From Verrucomicrobiota bacterium (GTDB lineage: Bacteria; Verrucomicrobiota; Verrucomicrobiia; Palsa-1439), in assembly GCA_003152315.1 (NCBI GenBank), contig PLZV01000051.1:126467-167577 (forward strand): DNA of 41,111 nt, read 5' to 3'. The notes below the pieces were generated by a model that had not been told where the DNA came from, searched no databases, and worked only from the letters and a program-made list of their open reading frames with translations. Positions 14,895 to 23,120 of this stretch are shown here, piece after piece (the first letter of the stretch is position 1; the number at the start of each line of letters is the position of its first letter). The position numbers and the translations under genes are program-made.

Positions 14895-15436
14895 GCGACA
14901 AACCGAAAATCCGAGTGGCGACGGCGTGGCTGGGCGGTTGTTCCGGCTGTCACATGTCGTTTCTCGATCTCGACGAGCGGCTGATCGAGTTAAGCAAGCT
15001 TGTCGAGCTTACTGCCAGCCCGATCACGGACGTAAAGGAAATCCCGGAAGTGGACGTGGGTATCGTCGAAGGGGCGGTGTGCACCGATGAAAACGAGCAT
15101 GTGCTGCGCACGATGCGCGCGCGGTGCAAAGTGCTCGTCGCCATTGGCGACTGCGCGGTGACGGGCAATATCCCTGCGTTGCGCAACCAGTTCCTGCTGG
15201 AGGATGTCGTTGCGCGCGGGTTCATTGAAACGGAAAGTACGCAGATCGGCGAAATGCCCAACGATCCTGTCGTGCCGCGACTGCTGAAACGCGTGCGCCC
15301 CATCCACGAGTTAGTCAAGGTGGACGCCTATATCCCTGGCTGCCCACCCGACGCCGACACGATTTGGTACGCGCTCACAGAATTACTGGCCGGCCGCGCC
15401 CCGAATTGGGACGAGAGGACTTTTAGTTATGACTGA
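14891..15436 (+). CDS. hydS: HydS: [NiFe] hydrogenase small subunit
   Basis: A 181-residue HoxY-like small subunit carrying the cluster next to the NiFe site. Ligand segments are [11 protein letters not shown] near the N-terminus, GDCAVTGN in the middle and [11 protein letters not shown] near the C-terminus, as expected for one proximal [4Fe-4S] cluster. There is no Tat signal or membrane anchor, so the enzyme is cytoplasmic (group 3 type). It overlaps HydA by ATGA and HydL by 8 bp. Confidence 0.94.
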   Translation: MSDKPKIRVATAWLGGCSGCHMSFLDLDERLIELSKLVELTASPITDVKEIPEVDVGIVEGAVCTDENEHVLRTMRARCKVLVAIGDCAVTGNIPALRNQFLLEDVVARGFIETESTQIGEMPNDPVVPRLLKRVRPIHELVKVDAYIPGCPPDADTIWYALTELLAGRAPNWDERTFSYD

Positions 15437-16865
15437 CGCCGACAGCAACGTCATCACCATCAACCCCGTGACGCGCATCGAGGGACACGCGAAGATCACA
15501 ATCCACCTCGACGAGACGGGTGAGGTGTCGGACGCGCGATTTCACGTGGTCGAGTTTCGCGGGTTCGAAAAATTCTGCGAGGGCCGCTACTTCGCCGAGA
15601 TGCCGCAGATTACCGCGCGCATCTGCGGTATCTGTCCTGTGAGCCATCTGTTGGCAAGCGCGAAAACCTGCGACGCCATTCTGGGTGTGGAGATTCCCCG
15701 TCCGGCGAAATTGCTGCGCGAGTTGATGCACATGGGTCAACTCACGCAATCGCATGCCCTGAGCTTTTTCCACCTCAGCGCGCCTGACTTGCTACTCGGG
15801 TGGGACAGCGACCCCGCGCAGCGCAACATTATCGGACTTATCCAACAGCATCCGGATATTGCCAGGCGCGGGATTCGACTTCGCAAGTTCGGCCAAGAGG
15901 TAATCAAGCTGACGGGTGGTCGCAAGATTCACGCGGATTTTCCTGTGCCTGGCGGGGTGAACAAGGCGCTGGTGGAAACCGAGCGCCTCGAGATGCTCGA
16001 GGGTTTGTCTGAAGCAATGGGGCATGCCCGGTTCGCGCTCGACTTGCTGAGGAAGTATCAGGCGGATCATTTGCAGGAGGTTGAAGAGTTTGCCAGTTTT
16101 GATTCGAATTTCATGGGACTGGTGCGGCCCAATGGCTCGCTCGAGCATTACGATGGCAATCTGCGCTTTTGCGACCACGGTGGGCAGGTGCTCGAAGACC
16201 AGATCAACCCGGCGCACTACCTCGATATTATCGCCGAAGCAACGGAACCCTGGTCGTACCTGAAGTTTCCCTTTATCAAGCGGCTTGGTTACCCGCAGGG
16301 GATGTATCGTGTTGGGCCGTTGGCCCGGCTGAACATCTGCGATCATATTTCAACGCCGCTGGCGAACGCGGAATTGCAGGAATGGCGGGCGACGGGGGCC
16401 GCGCCACGGCGCAGTTCGTTCCACTATCATTGGGCGCGGCTCATTGAAATCATCTATGCCTTGGAGCGCATCCGCGAATTGCTCGAAGACCGTGAGATCA
16501 CGAGCACCGACGTGATGGTCTCCGGCCCGCCAAAAAATGAGGAAGGCGTGGGCATTATCGAGGCCCCACGCGGCACGTTGTTCCACCATTATTGGGTGGA
16601 CTCTGGCGGGCGCATTGAGAAGGTCAACCTCGTGGTCGCCACCGGCCACAACAACCTCGCGATGAACCGCGCTGTGAAAGCCATCGCGGAACAATACGTG
16701 AAGTCGCAGCGACTACAGGAAGGCATGCTTAACCGCGTCGAAGCCGCCATTCGCTGCTACGACCCTTGCCTTTCCTGCTCGACGCACGCGGTCGGCCAGA
16801 TGCCGATGCGCGTTGAGTTGGTGAGCGTGGGCGGCGATGTGTTGCAGACGCTCCAGCGTGATTGA
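15429..16865 (+). CDS. hydL: HydL: [NiFe] hydrogenase large subunit precursor
   Basis: A 478-residue HoxH-like catalytic subunit that reduces protons or oxidises H2. Both NiFe-binding motifs are present: L1 [10 protein letters not shown] (about 58-67) and L2 [10 protein letters not shown] near the C-terminus. The 25 residues after His453 are the usual extension removed by a maturation endopeptidase, whose gene follows 9 bp downstream. With HydA, HydB, HydC and HydS it completes the five-subunit set of the electron-bifurcating [NiFe] hydrogenase HydABCSL known from Acetomicrobium mobile. Assignment of bifurcation rests on subunit make-up, not on activity data. Confidence 0.95.
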   Translation: MTDADSNVITINPVTRIEGHAKITIHLDETGEVSDARFHVVEFRGFEKFCEGRYFAEMPQITARICGICPVSHLLASAKTCDAILGVEIPRPAKLLRELMHMGQLTQSHALSFFHLSAPDLLLGWDSDPAQRNIIGLIQQHPDIARRGIRLRKFGQEVIKLTGGRKIHADFPVPGGVNKALVETERLEMLEGLSEAMGHARFALDLLRKYQADHLQEVEEFASFDSNFMGLVRPNGSLEHYDGNLRFCDHGGQVLEDQINPAHYLDIIAEATEPWSYLKFPFIKRLGYPQGMYRVGPLARLNICDHISTPLANAELQEWRATGAAPRRSSFHYHWARLIEIIYALERIRELLEDREITSTDVMVSGPPKNEEGVGIIEAPRGTLFHHYWVDSGGRIEKVNLVVATGHNNLAMNRAVKAIAEQYVKSQRLQEGMLNRVEAAIRCYDPCLSCSTHAVGQMPMRVELVSVGGDVLQTLQRD

Positions 16866-16874
16866 GACAAAACC

Positions 16875-17354
16875 ATGAAAACACTTGTGCTCGGTTATGG
16901 CAATCGCAGCCGCACGGATGATGGTGTCGGCTGGTTTGTCCTGGAGCGCTTGCAAGAATTGGGGTTGCCGAATACGGAATTGCATACTTCACACCAACTC
17001 GACGTGGATCATGCCGAACTGATCTGTAGTTTCGACGAGGTGTTATTCGTCGATGCCGCGATCCCGCAAAGTCCGCAACTGATCACCCGAACGGTCGTCC
17101 AACCGTGTTTTCGGAGCCACGCGGTGGCGCACTATCTGACACCGGGCGATCTGCTTGAATTGGCGCAGACCCTCTTTGGCCGGGCGCCCCGCGGGATTCT
17201 CTTCAGCATCCGCGGCTCTGATTTTAATTTCGGCACAACGCTGTCGTCGGCGACTGAGCGCGCTGCGTATGAAGTGGTGCGCGAGATTGGAGACTTGCTG
17301 TCATTGCCGGGGCAATCGGAAGCGGCGAAGAGAGGGTTCGGGGCGCATGCATGA
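16875..17354 (+). CDS. Hydrogenase maturation endopeptidase (HycI/HoxW family)
   Basis: A 159-residue nickel-dependent protease expected to remove the C-terminal extension of HydL after NiFe insertion. The N-terminus has the family motif GYGNRSRTDDGVGW, with Asp where HybD has its metal-ligand Glu16 (a change common in HoxW-like members). A second acidic ligand is likely Asp56 (LFVDAAIP) and a His lies in SHAVAHYLTP. It sits directly after its substrate gene and overlaps hypA by 8 bp. Confidence 0.9.
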   Translation: MKTLVLGYGNRSRTDDGVGWFVLERLQELGLPNTELHTSHQLDVDHAELICSFDEVLFVDAAIPQSPQLITRTVVQPCFRSHAVAHYLTPGDLLELAQTLFGRAPRGILFSIRGSDFNFGTTLSSATERAAYEVVREIGDLLSLPGQSEAAKRGFGAHA

Positions 17355-17718
17355 ATTGTCCATCGCCGAGGAACTCGTGCGAGTAATTCGCGAGGAGTTG
17401 CGAATTCACCCGAACGCGAAACTCAAGACGGCTCTCGTACGCATCGGTGTGCTGCGGCTGATTGAACCTGCGACGCTCGAATTCTGCTTCGAGGCGGCCG
17501 CATGCGACAGTCCCCTGGCAGGCGCGCGGCTGCAAGTCGAGCAGGTCGAAGCATCGGCGCGGTGTTGCAAGTGCGATCGGGAGTTTCCGGTGGAGCACAA
17601 CTGGTTCGAATGTCCGTGGTGTGGCGAGACCGGCTCAGAGTTGCTGCGCGGTAACGAATTGCAACTCGTTAGCCTGGAAATCGAAAAAGAAATGGCGAAC
17701 GCATATGCCGTCGAATAA
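17347..17718 (+). CDS. hypA: HypA nickel metallochaperone
   Basis: A 123-residue protein that delivers Ni to the hydrogenase large subunit. It begins MHELSIAEEL, so the start is fixed by the invariant Met-His-Glu N-terminus that binds nickel; the frame is open further upstream but that part overlaps the protease gene. The zinc site is in the second half (CCKCDREF and FECPWCG). HypA is separated from hypBFCDE, which are in the next plus-strand operon. Confidence 0.95.
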   Translation: MHELSIAEELVRVIREELRIHPNAKLKTALVRIGVLRLIEPATLEFCFEAAACDSPLAGARLQVEQVEASARCCKCDREFPVEHNWFECPWCGETGSELLRGNELQLVSLEIEKEMANAYAVE

Positions 17719-17738
17719 AATCGCCGCTGAAGGAGTTT

Positions 17739-18539
17739 ATGGAAGCCAAAAGTGACCGCTCTGCCTGGCTGAAAGGCCCGGCTTTCCCGTGTGAAGTGAT
17801 ATCGACGAATGTCACCCGCCCGTGGAGAATCGTGCTACTAGGAGCGCCCGGCGTCGGTAAAGGGACCCAGGCTGAACTCCTCACGCGGCAACTCGGCGCC
17901 TGTCATCTTTCAACGGGCGACATCTTTCGCACCGCAAAATGCCTCCGGGAAGATGAACGCAGTCCCGCGATGACCGCTGCCCTGGAATACATGCGACGCG
18001 GTGATCTGGTTCCCGACACCACCGTGTTGCAGATGGTGCGCGAGCGGATGAGCTGCCTGCGTTGCCAGGGCGGTTTCCTTCTCGATGGTTTCCCGCGAAC
18101 GGTAGCCCAAGCGGAGGCCTTGCAAAACCTGTTGCAGGAACAGAATCTCACGCTTGACGCGGTCTTGGATTTTGAATTACCCATCGATGAAGTGGTGGCG
18201 CGCCTGGGTGGACGGCGCACCTGCGAAGCGTGCAAGGCCGTGTACCACGTGACGGGGCGCCCGCCGAAGAAAGAAGGCGTTTGCAATCAGTGCGGTGGAC
18301 CACTCGTTCAGCGTGAAGACGATAGGCCGGAGTCGGTACGTGTTCGCATGGAGGTCTACGAGAAAAGCACGGCTCCGCTGACGGAGTTCTACCGCCGTCT
18401 CGGTCTGCTTGTTCCCGTGACCGCGCAAAGCACGGCGGAAGCAACTCTGGAACGAACCATGGTCGCCCTGCAGTCGCGGGAACAGGAAGCCAGCCAAAGC
18501 GACAAGGGTGCGCCTTCTCTCGTCCGCGGCCCTGCCTGA
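17739..18539 (+). CDS. adk: Adenylate kinase with zinc-type lid
   Basis: Interconverts 2 ADP and ATP + AMP. The 266 aa include the P-loop GAPGVGKGTQ, the NMP-binding STGDIFR, DGFPRT, and a lid with CEAC and CNQC, the four-cysteine zinc lid. There is a 29-residue N-terminal extension before the usual adk start and a short polar C-terminal tail, together making it longer than the usual 215 aa. ATG 17739 has AAGGAG but only 3 nt away; a GTG at 17796 is an alternative. It is the last gene of the hydrogenase operon, 20 bp after hypA. Why an adenylate kinase sits here is not clear; it could recycle AMP from the AMP-forming ligase encoded later in the window. Confidence 0.9.
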   Translation: MEAKSDRSAWLKGPAFPCEVISTNVTRPWRIVLLGAPGVGKGTQAELLTRQLGACHLSTGDIFRTAKCLREDERSPAMTAALEYMRRGDLVPDTTVLQMVRERMSCLRCQGGFLLDGFPRTVAQAEALQNLLQEQNLTLDAVLDFELPIDEVVARLGGRRTCEACKAVYHVTGRPPKKEGVCNQCGGPLVQREDDRPESVRVRMEVYEKSTAPLTEFYRRLGLLVPVTAQSTAEATLERTMVALQSREQEASQSDKGAPSLVRGPA

Positions 18540-18582
18540 ATTCACTCATCAAAAGCGAGTCGAAGACAGATGAAGCCCCGGG

Positions 18583-19548
18583 TTACTTGCCGCCCGGCGT
18601 CACGGCACCAACCGCCATAAATGAAAAGACAAGCACGTCCTGCAAAAAGTGGATGAACCACGGCCAGAAAAGTCCGTTGGTCTCCGTCATGGATTTTCCC
18701 AAGAACCAGCCCAGAAAACTTGCCATGACGACGCCGACCAGTCCGTACGGCACTCCGTAATAGTGGGCGATCCCAAAGAACGCCGCCGTCAGCAGAACAG
18801 CCTGCCGCTGATCCACGGCTTCCCGCAGCGGCCCCAGTAACGCGCTGCGATAACTGACTTCCTCAAAGAACGCGTTCATCGAGGCCAGAATCAACACCAT
18901 GGGGAACACCGGCAGTGCTTTCCCGGCAGCGGCCCACGATGGCCGCCCGCCGATCAGTAGAAAGGCCAGCAGGCCCAAACTGATGCACAGCGAACTGATT
19001 GTCCCTAGGCGTCGCCATCCCATCGGTTTGTCGATCCCCAGCCACCGCACCGGCGCGGCGGTGCCGTTCAGGTTGCCTTTAACGAGAAAGAAATCTCGCG
19101 GTCGATACTGCAGGAAGAGCAACACAGCAATCATAACCATCGCGACGCCGACTCGCAGGACTTGCGCCCCCAACATCTGTGTGGCGAATGACGTGCCGGA
19201 GGCTCCGAACCATTGTTGCCACTGCGCGGAAGCCTCCACTCGACCGCGGAGACCCTCCATCAGGAAGAGCACGGCCAACATGATGCAAAAGACGCTTAAG
19301 GGGCGTGCTCTCGACCACAAGAGTCCGAGCAGAATCATCACCCCCAACAAAGCCAGTTTTGCCCCGAAGAGCCATGACGGAGTGTGTCCCGTCGACACTT
19401 GAAAGAGTATGTTTGGCGCCAGCGATACGGTCAGAGTCACAGCCCACGCCAACCAGAGCACCCGCTTTGGGGAACCCAGTTCCAACCGATTTGGTTGCTT
19501 CGAATTCGCCCAGGACTTCGTCTCCCTGACTTCAATCGTCGAGAGCAT
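18583..19548 (-). CDS. CPBP-family intramembrane metalloprotease
   Basis: A 321-residue polytopic membrane protein of the CPBP/CAAX-protease-like (Abi) family. The motif set is present in order: FFEEVSYR (EExxxR), FGIAHYY, and a final HFLQD. About eight hydrophobic segments are visible. The substrate is unknown; members process or protect peptides and membrane proteins. AAGGAG lies 8 nt before the ATG. It converges with adk and diverges from hypB, so it interrupts the hydrogenase genes on the other strand and may be unrelated to them. Confidence 0.85.
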   Translation of the reverse strand: MLSTIEVRETKSWANSKQPNRLELGSPKRVLWLAWAVTLTVSLAPNILFQVSTGHTPSWLFGAKLALLGVMILLGLLWSRARPLSVFCIMLAVLFLMEGLRGRVEASAQWQQWFGASGTSFATQMLGAQVLRVGVAMVMIAVLLFLQYRPRDFFLVKGNLNGTAAPVRWLGIDKPMGWRRLGTISSLCISLGLLAFLLIGGRPSWAAAGKALPVFPMVLILASMNAFFEEVSYRSALLGPLREAVDQRQAVLLTAAFFGIAHYYGVPYGLVGVVMASFLGWFLGKSMTETNGLFWPWFIHFLQDVLVFSFMAVGAVTPGGK

Positions 19549-19615
19549 TGGCTTTTCTCCTTCTGGCCGGGATGAGCAAGCCGGCCAGGAGTATAAACCG
19601 CGTCTTCATGACAAC

Positions 19616-19633
19616 AAGTGAAAAACTTCACAA
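19616..19633. promoter_or_regulatory. Rex/CRP-like palindrome upstream of hypB
   Basis: AAGTGAAAAACTTCACAA matches TTGTGAA-N4-TTCACAA except at its first two positions, and also fits the CRP-type xGTGA-N6-TCACA. It is the second such site; the first lies at 6169-6186. Here it is upstream of the paired dyads, 68 bp before the start codon of the divergent protease gene and about 270 bp before hypB, so it might serve either. Confidence 0.45.
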
Positions 19634-19731
19634 TCCTCTCGCCACTGAATTGCATCGGCGCCTGGAGCTCCTTTTAGGCATGCCGACCAACTGCGGTAGG
19701 TGGCCCGTGAAAACATTAGCGTGTGCGGAAA

Positions 19732-19774
19732 TGACAAGTTGTCGTGACCGCAGGCTACCAGTGACACCGTGTCG
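19732..19774. promoter_or_regulatory. Paired TGACA-N3-TGTC dyads upstream of hypB
   Basis: TGACAAGTTGTCG at 19732-19744 and TGACACCGTGTCG at 19762-19774, starts exactly 30 bp apart. They lie 106-136 bp upstream of the candidate -12 element at 19868. This is the third region with the same pair and spacing. Confidence 0.65.
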
Positions 19775-19853
19775 TTGTCTGCCGCGATCTGATCTCAAGC
19801 CGTGGCTCTATAAGCCGCTGCACAGCAATTGATTGCCAATTTGTCTGACGTGG

Positions 19854-19869
19854 TGGCATCAGCGGTGCT
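19854..19869 (+). promoter_or_regulatory. Sigma-54 -24/-12 promoter of the hyp/oxidoreductase operon
   Basis: TGGCATCAGCGGTGCT has perfect GG and GC doublets with correct spacing, TGGCA in the -24 box and TGCT in the -12 box. The predicted start, near 19880, is 9 nt before the HypB ATG at 19889. This argues against the upstream in-frame ATG at 19829, which would place the promoter inside the gene. Confidence 0.55.
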
Positions 19870-19888
19870 AACCCATTGCACACCGGAT

Positions 19889-20641
19889 ATGAACGTCAAA
19901 GTTTTGCGTAACGTACTGGAAGCAAATGACCAGATTGCCTCGCGAATCCGCGAGCAACTGGTCGCCAAGCACGTCACCACAATCAACCTCATCAGTTCGC
20001 CTGGTGCCGGCAAAACCTCATTGCTGGAACGCACAATCCCACTTCTCAATGGTCGCTATCGCGTCGCCGTGCTTGAGGGTGACATCGCCACCACACGAGA
20101 CGCCGAACGCATCGAAAAACTCGGCGTACCAGTGGTGCAACTGCTCACGGGTGGCGCGTGCCATCTTGAAGCGCCGCTGGTGCAGCGAGGTCTCGGCGAA
20201 TTGAATCTGGATGAGATCGATCTGCTGTTCATTGAGAACGTCGGTAATATCGCGTGTCCCGCTGAGTTCGATCTCGGCGAGACCGCGAAAGTCGGGATTC
20301 TCAGCGTGACCGAAGGCCACGACAAGCCGGCGAAATATCCCCTGCTCTTTCACGAGATCGGCGCGCTCGTGTTGAATAAGACTGATTTGCTGCCATACAC
20401 CGATTTCGATTTTGAGCAATTCCGCGGTGACTTCCGCAGGCTCAATCACGGCGCCCCCGTCTTCCAAGTTTCCTGCAAGACATCCAGCGGCATCGACGAG
20501 TGGGTGCATTGGATCGAACACTTGTGCGCCGGCGAACTTCACTTCGAGCCGCACTCGCACAGCCACGACGATCTTGCCGGCATCATCCAGCCCCATCAAC
20601 ATCCACATCGACACCATCACGAAGGAGTAGTACGAGGATGA
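19889..20641 (+). CDS. hypB: HypB nickel-inserting GTPase with C-terminal His-rich tail
   Basis: GTPase that drives nickel insertion into the hydrogenase large subunit, 250 aa. The P-loop is SSPGAGKTS; the metal site between subunits is GGACHLEA; NKTD gives guanine specificity. The N-terminus starts directly with MNVKVLRNVLEANDQ, with neither the E. coli-type CxxCGC nor the N-terminal His stretch. Instead the last 35 residues carry ten histidines (PHSHSHDD and PHQHPHRHHHE), a likely nickel store at the opposite end of the protein from the usual place. ATG 19889 is chosen over 19829 by family alignment and by the promoter at 19854-19869. The stop overlaps the hypF start. Confidence 0.93.
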   Translation: MNVKVLRNVLEANDQIASRIREQLVAKHVTTINLISSPGAGKTSLLERTIPLLNGRYRVAVLEGDIATTRDAERIEKLGVPVVQLLTGGACHLEAPLVQRGLGELNLDEIDLLFIENVGNIACPAEFDLGETAKVGILSVTEGHDKPAKYPLLFHEIGALVLNKTDLLPYTDFDFEQFRGDFRRLNHGAPVFQVSCKTSSGIDEWVHWIEHLCAGELHFEPHSHSHDDLAGIIQPHQHPHRHHHEGVVRG

Positions 20642-22902
20642 AAACCCGTGTGCGAGCGAAGGTTGTTGGCCGCGTCCAAGGCGTCGGTTTCCGGCCAACT
20701 GTTTACCGGTATGCCACCCAATTCGGTTTGTGCGGTTTCGTCTGCAACGGCCCGCACGGGGTGACGCTTGAAGTCGAGGGCGACGACAACAACGTCGGCG
20801 CTTTCTTCAATTGCCTGACCCATGAACCACCCCGGCAAGCTGTCATCACCGACATCAAAACGGAAGTGCTTGGCACGAAAGGCTACCGGAACTTCGAGGT
20901 CATTGAGTCAGAGCAGCAGGGCCTGGCGGTGGTGCATATCTCGCCTGACCTCGCAACCTGCGACGATTGCTTGAAGGAAATCCTCGACGCCAAGAACCGC
21001 CGTTGTGGGCATGCATTCACCAACTGTACGAACTGTGGTCCGCGTTTCACGATTATCCGCGATGTGCCGTACGACCGCAAGCGGACTTCCATGGCGAAGT
21101 TCGAGATGTGTGAACCGTGCGAACACGAGCATCACAACCCGCACGACCGGCGATTCCACGCGCAACCCAATGCCTGTAAACGGTGCGGCCCGGTGCTGCA
21201 GCTTCGAGTGGAAGGTGGAAGCACAAGCGATGATGCTGATCTGGCGAAGACGAAGGAATTGCTCCGACGCGGCCGGATCGTGGCGATCAAGGGCGTTGGC
21301 GGCTACCATCTGGCCTGCGACGCCCTGAGTGCAGAATCCACCGCACGGCTCCGCAGCCGCAAGCAGCGCCCGCATAAGCCGCTCGCCGTCATGTTCCGCG
21401 ACATCGCTGCGGTGAGGGAACTATGCGAGGTCAACGAGGCGGAAGAAGCAGAACTGCTGAGCGTGGCGCGTCCAATCGTCTTGCTGTCCCGTAAGCTGAC
21501 CGAAACGCGTCTGGCCAGGGGCATTTCTCCCGACACCAACACGGTTGGCGCATTCCTGCCTTATACGCCGCTCCATCACTTGCTGCTTCAGGATTTCCAA
21601 GCGCTGGTGATGACGAGCGGTAATCTCACGGACGAGCCGATTATCAGCGACGAAGCGGAATTGCCAACGCTACTCGGTCCAATTGCCGACGCGGCGCTGA
21701 TACACAATCGCTCCATCGTCCATAAGTGTGACGACTCGGTGCTGCGCGTCGTCAACGGTCAGCGTCAATTTTTGCGGCGCGCCCGCGGTTATGTACCGAA
21801 TCCAATTCGGGTCGCCGCGCCAGGTACGCCGCACATTCTTGCTGTCGGCGGCGAACTGAAAAACACGTTCTGCCTCGTGCGCGACGGCCAGGCGTTCCTC
21901 TCGCAGCACATCGGCGATCTGAAGGATTACAAGACCTACAGCTATTTCTCCTGCGAGATCGAATCGTGGAAGCGTCTGATGCGAATCGAGCCGCAGGTGA
22001 TTGCGCACGATCTGCATCCCGGTTATTTGTCCACACGGTTTGCCGCCATCGCGCGCATCCCGCACAAGGTCGGCGTACAACACCATCATGCGCACATCGC
22101 GAGCGTGATGGCCGAGCACGATTTGCACGATCCCGTCATTGGCGTCGCGCTCGACGGGACAGGCTATGGGACTGATAATACAATTTGGGGCGGTGAATTC
22201 ATGGTGGCTGACCGCAGCGACTTTGAGCGCGTGGCCCACTTCAAAGCCTACCGTCTGCCCGGTGGCGATAAGGCTGTCGAAGAACCGTGGCGCATGGCCG
22301 TGAGCGTGTTGACCTCTGAAGGACTCGAGGAAGCAGGGATGCGGAAATTCTCGGCGATAAAATGGGGTCTGGTGGAGAAGATGACCAAAGCCGGCTTCAA
22401 CTCACCGTGGACCTCCAGCGCGGGACGCCTCTTCGACGCGGTGGCGGCAATTCTCGGCTTGTGCGACGTGACCAGTTACGAAGCACAGGCGGCAATTCGG
22501 CTGGAGTCGATCGCCGACCCGCACGTGACCGACCGCTATCCGTTTATCGTCCAGACGTGGGATCGTCCGTGGGTGCTGGATTTTGGCCAAACCATTCGCG
22601 CCATTCTCACGGAACGTCGCCAGGGCGTTGCGGCGGGCGCAATCTCCGCGAAATTTCACAACACGATTGCCGATTCGATCGTACATACTTGTCGATTCGT
22701 GCGCGGGCAGCGTGACCTTAATATCGTGGCGCTTTCCGGCGGGGTCTTCCAGAACGAGCTGCTTTTGCGCCGCACGGTGGAAGGGCTTCAGTCGCGACAT
22801 TTCCGTGTTTTCACCAACACCGCCGTGCCACTCAATGATGGCGGTCTCGCGCTAGGCCAGGCGGCGATAGCAGCGGAAAGGGTGAAACGGAAATGTGTCT
22901 AG
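20638..22902 (+). CDS. hypF: HypF carbamoyltransferase
   Basis: Makes the carbamoyl-AMP used to build the CN ligands of the NiFe site and passes the carbamoyl group to HypE. The 754 aa hold an acylphosphatase domain (VQGVGFRP near the start), two zinc-finger-like units (CDDC...CTNC and CEPC...CKRC, about 108-185), a YrdC-like domain, and a Kae1/TobZ-like C-terminal domain with HHHAHIASVMAEH and GVALDGTGYG. ATG 20638 overlaps the hypB stop; the frame is open upstream, but only the overlap start gives the acylphosphatase N-terminus. The 3' end overlaps hypC by 10 bp. Confidence 0.96.
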   Translation: MKTRVRAKVVGRVQGVGFRPTVYRYATQFGLCGFVCNGPHGVTLEVEGDDNNVGAFFNCLTHEPPRQAVITDIKTEVLGTKGYRNFEVIESEQQGLAVVHISPDLATCDDCLKEILDAKNRRCGHAFTNCTNCGPRFTIIRDVPYDRKRTSMAKFEMCEPCEHEHHNPHDRRFHAQPNACKRCGPVLQLRVEGGSTSDDADLAKTKELLRRGRIVAIKGVGGYHLACDALSAESTARLRSRKQRPHKPLAVMFRDIAAVRELCEVNEAEEAELLSVARPIVLLSRKLTETRLARGISPDTNTVGAFLPYTPLHHLLLQDFQALVMTSGNLTDEPIISDEAELPTLLGPIADAALIHNRSIVHKCDDSVLRVVNGQRQFLRRARGYVPNPIRVAAPGTPHILAVGGELKNTFCLVRDGQAFLSQHIGDLKDYKTYSYFSCEIESWKRLMRIEPQVIAHDLHPGYLSTRFAAIARIPHKVGVQHHHAHIASVMAEHDLHDPVIGVALDGTGYGTDNTIWGGEFMVADRSDFERVAHFKAYRLPGGDKAVEEPWRMAVSVLTSEGLEEAGMRKFSAIKWGLVEKMTKAGFNSPWTSSAGRLFDAVAAILGLCDVTSYEAQAAIRLESIADPHVTDRYPFIVQTWDRPWVLDFGQTIRAILTERRQGVAAGAISAKFHNTIADSIVHTCRFVRGQRDLNIVALSGGVFQNELLLRRTVEGLQSRHFRVFTNTAVPLNDGGLALGQAAIAAERVKRKCV

Positions 22903-23120
22903 CCGTACCAGCGCAGATCGTGGAATTGCACAGCCCCACCGCGACGATTTCCGTCGGAGGCGCCATGCGCGAAATCGATGTGTCGCTGATCGAAGAACCG
23001 CGGCTGGGCGACTACGTGCTCGTGCACGCGGGGTTTGCGATCCACAAGTGGGACCAGAGCGAAGTCGAAGAATTGCAGGCGATCCGCACGGCGATGGACT
23101 TGCGAGAGGCAATTGCGTGA
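22893..23120 (+). CDS. hypC: HypC hydrogenase assembly chaperone
   Basis: A 75-residue chaperone that works with HypD to deliver the Fe(CN)2CO unit. It begins MCLAVPAQ with the essential Cys2, and has the family's GDYVLVHAGFAI segment. Its first codons overlap the hypF stop and its stop overlaps the proposed hypD GTG start, so the set is translationally coupled. Confidence 0.96.
   Translation: MCLAVPAQIVELHSPTATISVGGAMREIDVSLIEEPRLGDYVLVHAGFAIHKWDQSEVEELQAIRTAMDLREAIA

Noticed and set aside
9798-16865. Hox (group 3d bidirectional) hydrogenase
   Set aside because: HydB has extra cluster domains at both ends and HydA is over twice HoxU length, so the HydABCSL type fits better.
19829-19888. 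Upstream ATG that would lengthen HypB by 20 residues
   Set aside because: HypB family N-termini match the ATG at 19889, and the -24/-12 element at 19854-19869 lies inside the extension.
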